A stretch of DNA of 64,000 nt from Marsupella aquatica (lineage: Eukaryota > Marchantiophyta). The position numbers and the translations under genes were made by a program. The notes under the pieces were generated by a model. It was not told where the DNA came from and did no database searches. It was given only the letters and a program-made list of their open reading frames with translations. The stretch lies in contig OZ316895.1 of NCBI GenBank assembly GCA_973895155.1, positions 4,464,001 to 4,528,000 on the forward strand, read 5' to 3'. Position 1 is the stretch's first letter. The number at the start of each line of letters is the position of its first letter. Of the stretch, positions 58,082 through 64,000 are shown one piece after another.

Positions 58082-58489
58082 TCGACGATGGACGAAATTA
58101 ATCGATCGAGGGAAGTTGCGCACGAATGCGCACCGAGCAAGAGGGATCAGTAGTCTTCGAGGCCGGGAAGGTCATACCTGCAAGCTAGTACTTGCACAGG
58201 GATACACGGAAAGATTTGGACACTGCAAAATTGCGCAAAGGGAGAGCGACGCGGTGCGAGAATTGAGGGCTCCGCGCTGAGAGTACGGTATAGAAGGGGC
58301 CTGGACAGTACGATGAGCTAGGTCTGCTCCAAAAGCTAGCTCAAAGTTTTGATCACTCGTCTTCGCCTGTACGAGAGTCTATGTATATGAGTGCTTTCCT
58401 TTGTTGAATTGCAAAATGCTCAAAATGTCTTGGTGGATTGGGAGGAAGTCTTTCTGTAAATAGATCTGTAGTTTAGGAAATCAAGCTAA

Positions 58490-59113
58490 TTGATTGGTCT
58501 TATTACAGACAGGCTTTCTCCTCATCCAGAGACGCTGATGAACTTAACGTATAATCACGTTCCATCTGCGAAAGGAGGCGGAATACGTACTCCATCCTCT
58601 TTAGAAACACACAAGACCCACAACGTCGGGGTGGATAGGGCGAGAGCCTGTCTGTATCAGAAGGTCGTACGAATGTTTCAACGCATTCACAAGAGGTCTT
58701 ATACAGGCAGACTTTTGTCCCATCCTTTGACGATTTACGTTGTACGAAAGGAGGTGGAAATGCATTGTTGTTTAGTGTACCAAAGTCAACTGAGAGATGG
58801 TTCAGTTCTTCCCAGCACCTCCACCCTAGTGTTCGAGCTCTTGTTTACTGCTGTTCTCTGTACAGACGTATCAGCTAGAGTGCTCGTTTCGCTTGAACGG
58901 CGAAGAACCTCTAATGTCACGGTGGATGGTGGAGAATTTAAGCTGCCTGTGATCAACTGTCTTGTGGGTGACGCAGTCAGGTCAAATCTCCGAGTTTTCA
59001 TTGTATTGTACTTGTATATGAGGTTTATTACAGTCAGGCTTTCTCCACAGTCCATAGGGGCGTTCATCATTCTTGGCGGCGTACGAAATCCAATTCGATT
59101 TAGTTCGCCCTAA
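58490..59113 (+). other. 207-codon open frame containing a diverged internal repeat
   Basis: The frame is long but shows no domain. Three related blocks occur inside it: TTACAGACAGGCTTTCTCC near 58504, TACAGGCAGACTTTTGTCC near 58700 and TTACAGTCAGGCTTTCTCC near 59028. Each is followed 50-70 bases later by a GCGAAAGGAGGCGGAA or GTACGAAAGGAGGTGGAA-like block. The open frame may be a by-product of these repeats. Confidence 0.3.
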
Positions 59114-59126
59114 AACTATGTTCCGT

Positions 59127-59186
59127 GGTTGGGTGGGGTGGGGTGGGGTGGGGTGGGGTGGGGTGGGGTGGGGAGGGGAAGGGGGT
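59127..59186 (+). repeat. (GGGGT)n array, G-quadruplex-prone
   Basis: About eight GGGGT units followed by GGGGAGGGG and GGGGG. Many runs of four G on one strand, separated by single bases, could fold into a G-quadruplex. Confidence 0.95.
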
Positions 59187-59220
59187 GTTTCTCAATAGAG
59201 GACCGACAAATTAAATGCCA

Positions 59221-59415
59221 TTACAGATTGTATGCAATAGATTTCCTGCTCCTTCCGGGCTTCTTCACAATCAACGAGTTCTGACATTCCATCCTTGTCA
59301 GCTGCGATATTAAATCTGATTTATGACCTATGAGGTTTTCGGATTTCTGTCCATGCCAAAATGGAGTTACTCTGACTTTCCCCGGGTATACTTTCAATAG
59401 CTTCCTTAGGTGAAA
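59221..59415 (-). CDS. Possible terminal exon of an unknown minus-strand gene
   Basis: On the minus strand a good acceptor (GAGGCTACAG, then GTGATCTTC) opens a frame VIFDTFHLRKLLKVYPGKV, then VTPFWHGQKSENLIGHKSD, ending RKSIAYNL and stop at 59221. A possible preceding exon ends at 60450 with a strong donor (CTGCAG then GTGAGC) and would encode LPKFLSLDLYCKFVPLQ. Whether these belong with the frames at 61287-62610 is not certain. No family recognised. Confidence 0.35.
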   Translation of the reverse strand, partial: FHLRKLLKVYPGKVRVTPFWHGQKSENLIGHKSDLISQLTRMECQNSLIVKKPGRSRKSIAYNL

Positions 59416-59430
59416 TGTGTCGAAGATCAC

Positions 59431-61286
59431 CTGTAGCCTCAGCTAGTGGAGCTAAGTTTGTGCATGTCCGAGGGAGGATCTAACAATGTCTGGTGCCCGC
59501 AAAAAGTAAGAATGCATCCATTTGATCCACATAAATTGATACAATTCTAAAGCTACGCCTATAAAAGAGCCATCTAGACAACCTAGTCTATAAATATATA
59601 TATCACAATGCAATGTCGACTGCACTTTAGCAAGAACTGAACCATTATATGAGGAGTTTAAGCTTTAGTTGAGGCGTTTGTACTGGCAGTGCAACGACTG
59701 AGGCACAGCTTTGCTGATAGTTTGTTGCTACTCGATCCAGCTTCAATTTACACAAGTTTATGGATCAGGTTGCATAGAATCTTCTCTGAATTCATTGAAT
59801 TTATATATTGAGATGTGATATATTGTACTCACAGATGACTTTTCTTTTCGGAACTTTGATGAGGAAGGCCATCGTTGGTTGCATTGTCGCCTATCTACAC
59901 CAGTTTATAGCATGGGAGCAGCTAGGTCCGGCAACACTGCGTCCGGTAGAGATTTTAATTTTACACTTCCCTTGACAAGTTTATTCTCTTAGTATTGACA
60001 AATGGTCCGACATAGATTGCTGATTTTCAACCTATCATATGGACAAAGTACATAATTTCAGTGACATAAGAGTCCATTGAACGAGAACTTTTGTGCCAAA
60101 GAGACTAACAAGCGGGCTGACAAGACCTTTAAATTCATTCACTGGAGAAAAAATCGGAGGGAGATATTATGGATGGGTAATTGGTACAACCTTCCGGTAA
60201 AGATGGCTCGCGTGAGATTATTGCCCTCGAGTACGGTAATTTTCGGGCCGATTCCTGTTCCTCGATTCAACTAAGTTCAGGGATAACTTCATTGTTTCCC
60301 GAACGTTAAGAGCGCATCGAACGAGAGTTTGAGTTTCTTTGGACAATTGAATCCAGTTATACCTTCTAGTCCTCCATGCACAGAAAAGTGCATTCTAATC
60401 CTTTAACGTCATGCCTTTTCAGAATGCATATCAAAGTGCATGCGCTCACCTGCAGTGGCACGAATTTGCAGTAGAGATCAAGACTCAGAAACTTGGGAAG
60501 CTGACTCGCTGATGATGATGTGCATGTTTAATCGAGTTCCCTACTGACGGAGTAAGCATGTGACAGCTGGCTTAGATGTTCAGCTAGAAACTTCGCGGTT
60601 TATCATGCCTATAGCAAACATAAGTACTCACTTAGATTTGCGTTGTTGACGAGAAGGTCAAGCTGAGAGATTCGAATTCGTTCTTGATAAAAGGGAAGGC
60701 AGCTCCGTCATTGAAAAATGTAGAATGAACGATGCTATCAATTGATTGAGGGAATTCCTCGGGGAATTCACTCTGATCTGACTAGGGCTACTTTGCATTT
60801 TCCTTCTGTCGCTTGCTATTTTGCTGACAATTCACCTAAATGCTTGCTCTCTTCCTAATTTTAATCTTTCTAATTAGGGCTACTTTGCCTATTGCTACTT
60901 CGCATTGTCCTTCTGTTGTTTGCTATTTCGCTTGCAATTCACTTGAATGAGTACATCCTCTCTCTTCACTAGTTCTGGGAGTCAAATTTCTCTGACTAGG
61001 GCTACTTGGCCCAGTGCTATTTTGCATTTATCCTTCTGTTCTTTGCTATTTTGCTGGCAACCCACTTGAATGCGTGCTCTCTCACTTGTTGTTGTGGGCG
61101 TCAACTCTCTGCGTTCCGTTGGTGAGTAGCTAGTTCGATTCGCCTTAGTGTCGAGAGATTTTTTCCACTATGCCCATGGGATGGCATTGAAGTCAAATCT
61201 CTTCAGGATTCTCGTGATTTTCTTGCAATCGAATTCCTGGAATACTTGATTTGCTAGGTTCAGGCGAAGGTGGGCAACCACTTTGT
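59431..61286. other. Probable intron or intergenic sequence
   Basis: Apart from the possible small exon ending at 60450 (minus), I see no exon. 60780-61080 contains three diverged copies of a block with AGGGCTACTT, TTTGCAT and CTTCTGT..TTTGCTATTT (near 60785, 60880 and 61000). Confidence 0.4.
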
Positions 61287-61856
61287 TCAAACAAGATCTA
61301 CGCGATATGGATATATACTGCACTTAGTAGTGTTTAAAGGTTCAATCAGCATCTGATCGAGTCTAGCTGAGTCTGAGTCTGAGATCTCCTCCTCCGAGTC
61401 ATCTTCGATTAGAATGGGTCGCTCCCTTGAACCCTGCTCGGCCTCATCCTGGGCCTCTTGGGTTAATATTGTAGGCGCATAATCTTCCCTTTTACTTAAA
61501 TTGGACAAATTCTGCATCCTTTCGTTGTCTTCGACTGGGATGGTTTGCTTTGAACCCTCCTCAGGCACTGGGGCCGTCCTGACTCGCCTAGGAGTATAGC
61601 TTTTTCTTTTATTCTTGGACGAGTGCATCTTCTTGTGGTCGTCCACTGACGGAGCTTGCTCAAGTAAGCCGTCACCGACTTCGTCCTGTACTAGCTGTTC
61701 ATTCAGATGCTGGTCATCGGATCGATCGGTTGCCGTCTTTGATTGTAGGCCAGATGGCGAGGCTAAGTCACCAGCCGTGTACACGCCATTAGCCAAGTTA
61801 ACAAGGACGTCAGAGACCAACCTGAATTTCTCCTCATAAGCTGGAGAAGATGACAT
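61287..61856 (-). CDS. Hypothetical acidic protein with repeated SIM-like segments
   Basis: From ATG 61856 a frame of 189 codons runs to a stop at 61287, or perhaps splices out at a GTATAT donor after NTTKC. The protein is hydrophilic and acidic. Residues 66-157 look like three diverged repeats of about 40 residues: APSVDDHKKMHSS..KRKSYTP, TIPVEDNERMQNL..KREDYAP and PILIEDDSEEEISDSDS. The last has the pattern of a SUMO-interacting motif, a short hydrophobic run followed by acidic and serine residues. A Lys/Arg patch (KNKRKSYTPRRVR) could act in nuclear import. In-frame stops precede the ATG. Family unknown. Confidence 0.45.
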   Translation of the reverse strand: MSSSPAYEEKFRLVSDVLVNLANGVYTAGDLASPSGLQSKTATDRSDDQHLNEQLVQDEVGDGLLEQAPSVDDHKKMHSSKNKRKSYTPRRVRTAPVPEEGSKQTIPVEDNERMQNLSNLSKREDYAPTILTQEAQDEAEQGSRERPILIEDDSEEEISDSDSARLDQMLIEPLNTTKCSIYPYRVDLV

Positions 61857-61916
61857 TCTTTAATGCGTGTGCACACAAAACGCCCAGCCAATAGAGAGGA
61901 GTCTCGTTAACGTCTG

Positions 61917-62610
61917 CTATGGCCCCGAAGGATGAGAGTGTGGTCGAATACTTTCTGTTCGTGCTAGCTTGCGCCTTCTCCCGATCGTCTTAGGCCAGGT
62001 CATGTTCTTTTCCGTCGGTGTCTTTCGGCGGTTACTGATCATGAGCTCCTTTCGACATTTCAAGACACAGGAATGTAATTGCGGCCAAACTTTCTCCAGG
62101 AAATGAAGGAGAGACTCAGACTGAAGCAAATTAATGATGTGTGGCACCGATCGATCGATATATTCCAGAAGCGTCGTTGCAGGCAAACAAAGGACTGAAT
62201 GCGGAGATGTCCGACCCCAAGCTAAAAATTCTGGCTCCCTGAACTGGACATATAAATAATTTAGTTCCGAACATATAATCCAGACTGTTGGATCATCGAG
62301 TGAATTGCAAAACGTTCTTGGATTGAACAGAAAGGCCACGCACTGAACCCCTGGAAGCTCAAATTCTGGCTCAGTGAGTGCTTGTAATGATTTGTCCAAT
62401 AAACAATTTAGTTCGATCTGAACATACAATTTCAGACTGTTGATCGTCGAGTGGATTGCATTCTGGGAACCTATTCGACGACAGACTCATCATATATGCG
62501 GGGTCATCACAATGTGTAGACTGAGTTTCAGGTTTAGCTCCTGCCTTTACGAATTTGTAAATTTGAACATCATCGATCAGCTCGGGAACTAGAACGTCGT
62601 TAACTGCCAA
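61917..62610 (-). CDS. Hypothetical gene pieces with a tandem-duplicated exon segment
   Basis: On the minus strand an open frame to 61917 reads LPGVQCVAFLFNPRTFCNSL, then DDPTVWIICSELNYLYVQF, YIDRSVPHIINLLQSESLLH and a basic tail with GRRRKLARTE. A second frame from 62610 begins after a possible acceptor (CATTGGCAG) and reads VLVPELIDDVQIYKFVKAG. The two overlap in different frames because a segment is duplicated: GCAATCCACTCGACGATC (about 62442-62459) and GCAATTCACTCGATGATCC (about 62289-62307), about 152 bases apart. There is no good ATG. It lies just upstream of, and on the same strand as, the acidic protein at 61287-61856, and may be the 5' part of the same gene. Family unknown. Confidence 0.35.
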
Positions 62611-64000
62611 TGGCGGTCTAGAACCTGAAGTGTTTCTAAACTAAGGTCGTCAATCTCCATCGCAGGCAGACTAAAGAATGATGAACGGTTTAGAGGACAT
62701 GAAAGGCCGATCGAGCAACTTCAGGACGTCGACAGTCAACCTCAGGATGGGAATTCAACTTGCTGTAGAATTGGAAAGTTTCTCGAAGACGAACGAATTT
62801 TGGGATGCATTACCTTCTGCAGCTGACAAGCAACAAATTTGGGCGATCGCATCACAGGGGGACTTGTATATGCATAAAGCCTCATGCATATTCATGTATC
62901 ATCACTTTACCCTTACTCTACTTTTCAATGAGGCTAGCCCAATGTTAGTCTCACGTGAAAGGTGTACCCTCTTGTCCATCAAAGATACTATTGGCCTGGG
63001 TTTCTACTTGTCACTAGCTCCAAGCCTGACCGTTTACTAGTTACCCACAAGACTATAGGGGTGGGCAGATGGATTGGGAAGGCAAGCAGCAGGGCTCATA
63101 GAGGGCCAAGAGAGGGAGTGTTTTAAACCCCACTCATTACCTTCTTGGAAAATGAAGTATGGGTGGGAGCAAACCCATGCCATTGGATTCTTCTATCTAT
63201 TTTCTAGAGTGGGATCCTCTAGTATAGTAATTTAGATTATTTTTAACTCCAGTCAGTTTCTATTTTTCAATTCTACCCCTCGTCCTAAGCTAATGACTAC
63301 CCATGGCATATGCTTGCCCATTACATGCTGAGTTCATGTTGGACAAAATCCCCTGCTTCAACCTCGGCAAGATCCTTGTAGAGGCCCAATGTGATACGCC
63401 TGTGAGTCCCTTGCTGAACATGTGGGCAAGCCTTGCTCTTTTGCCAATGCATGGCACTGTGTCACATTGCCAAAGAACAAAAGGATCATATGTATTAAAC
63501 TGCCAAAGAACAAAAGGATCTCCCAACTAGATATCAAACTGCCAAAGAACAAAAGGATCTTGCAACTACACTCTTTACAGTATTTAGTCTCACACACTCT
63601 AATTAGTGTGAGGTTATATTTGAGGTAAGTGATGGTAATTAGGGTGTGTGACACTAATATGGTATGACACTAATTGTGGTCACAAGTCAAATAGTGTCAC
63701 ATGTACACTTAAGTTAAAAAAATAGAATAGACTTTAGTCAAAATTTGCTTATAAAAAAAATAATGAAAAATGTGCACAATATTTGATTACACTTTACAAA
63801 ATTTACTACTGAGCAAACTTCAGAAACTTATAACTCTTTCCATATACTACTGAACATTGAGCAAACTTCAGACATTTATAACTCTTTTCACATAGCACAA
63901 AATTATAGTTTGAGGTACTCAACCACATTGAGCAAGCAAGATATGTTTGATTCACTTCTATCAATTATGAATAACATATGTTGTCTCACATAAGCTACAA
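62611..64000. other. Intergenic stretch with short repeats, no gene supported
   Basis: A plus-strand open frame at 62678-63040 has no recognised domain. CTGCCAAAGAACAAAAGGATC-like units (GCCAAAGAACAAAAGGATC) occur three times near 63470, 63502 and 63542. GAGCAAACTTCAGA followed by TTATAACTCTTT occurs twice near 63815 and 63857. The last few hundred bases are very AT-rich. Confidence 0.45.

Noticed and set aside
1-64000. tRNA, rRNA and telomere-type repeats
   Set aside because: I looked for T-loop motifs and TTTAGGG arrays by eye and found none that fold or repeat convincingly; a tRNA scan would be needed to exclude them.

Overview
The window looks like nuclear DNA of a land plant, probably a non-seed plant such as a moss (low confidence on the exact group). 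The evidence is split genes with GT-AG introns, plant-specific protein families (an LTI65/CAP160-like dehydration protein, a SET-domain lysine methyltransferase of the Rubisco-LSMT-like class, remnants of a style-cell-cycle-inhibitor-like gene and of a MOR1 microtubule-protein gene), solo LTRs and low gene density. Only three or four loci look like working genes. The rest is transposon debris, gene fragments and nested repeats.

Layout. 1-2.1 kb: minus-strand gene fragments (an open partial ORF, an SCI1-like pseudogene and a deleted MOR1/TOG fragment) next to a decayed pogo/jerky-type DDE transposase at 2.3-4.3 kb. 4.7-4.95 kb: an odd short-repeat and palindrome block. 5.4-8.1 kb: a 5'-truncated non-LTR retrotransposon with reverse transcriptase, a CCHC-like motif and a PD-(D/E)XK-like tail, broken by three stops. 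8.8-9.46 kb: a TA-flanked element with TIRs (MITE). 9.57-14.57 kb: an intact six-exon gene for a hydrophilic protein of 784 residues with five and a fraction 60-residue repeats; DRE/CRT-like and ABRE-like boxes lie upstream. 18.28-18.62 kb: a solo LTR with perfect target duplications. 21.3-22.5 kb: an intact intronless gene for a multi-span membrane protein. 23-24.6 kb: a 177-bp direct repeat and a microRNA-like foldback. 30.56-30.8 kb: a minisatellite. 32.0-33.06 kb: a paralogue of the 21-kb membrane gene with one in-frame TAG. 33.4-38.3 kb and 42.5-47.8 kb: two diverged copies of a segment of about 5 kb, each containing a foldback of about 0.8 kb. Between them lie tandem arrays and a LINE tail split by a second solo LTR of the same family as the first. 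49.7-53.7 kb (minus): an 11-exon SET-domain methyltransferase gene. 54-64 kb: microsatellites, short tandem duplications, a GGGGT array and a poorly resolved minus-strand gene (about 59.2-62.6 kb) with a SUMO-interacting-motif-like repeat region.

The genes do not form an obvious pathway. The best functional story is the stress gene with a cold/ABA-type promoter. The best evolutionary stories are the pair of membrane-protein paralogues, one apparently newly broken, and a decay pattern in which many premature stops lie one C-to-T change from a sense codon. I see no convincing new biological system; the strongest candidates for something undescribed are the two large foldbacks, the microRNA-like foldback and the retrotransposon lineage. 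All calls rest on reading the sequence alone; no database search was run.
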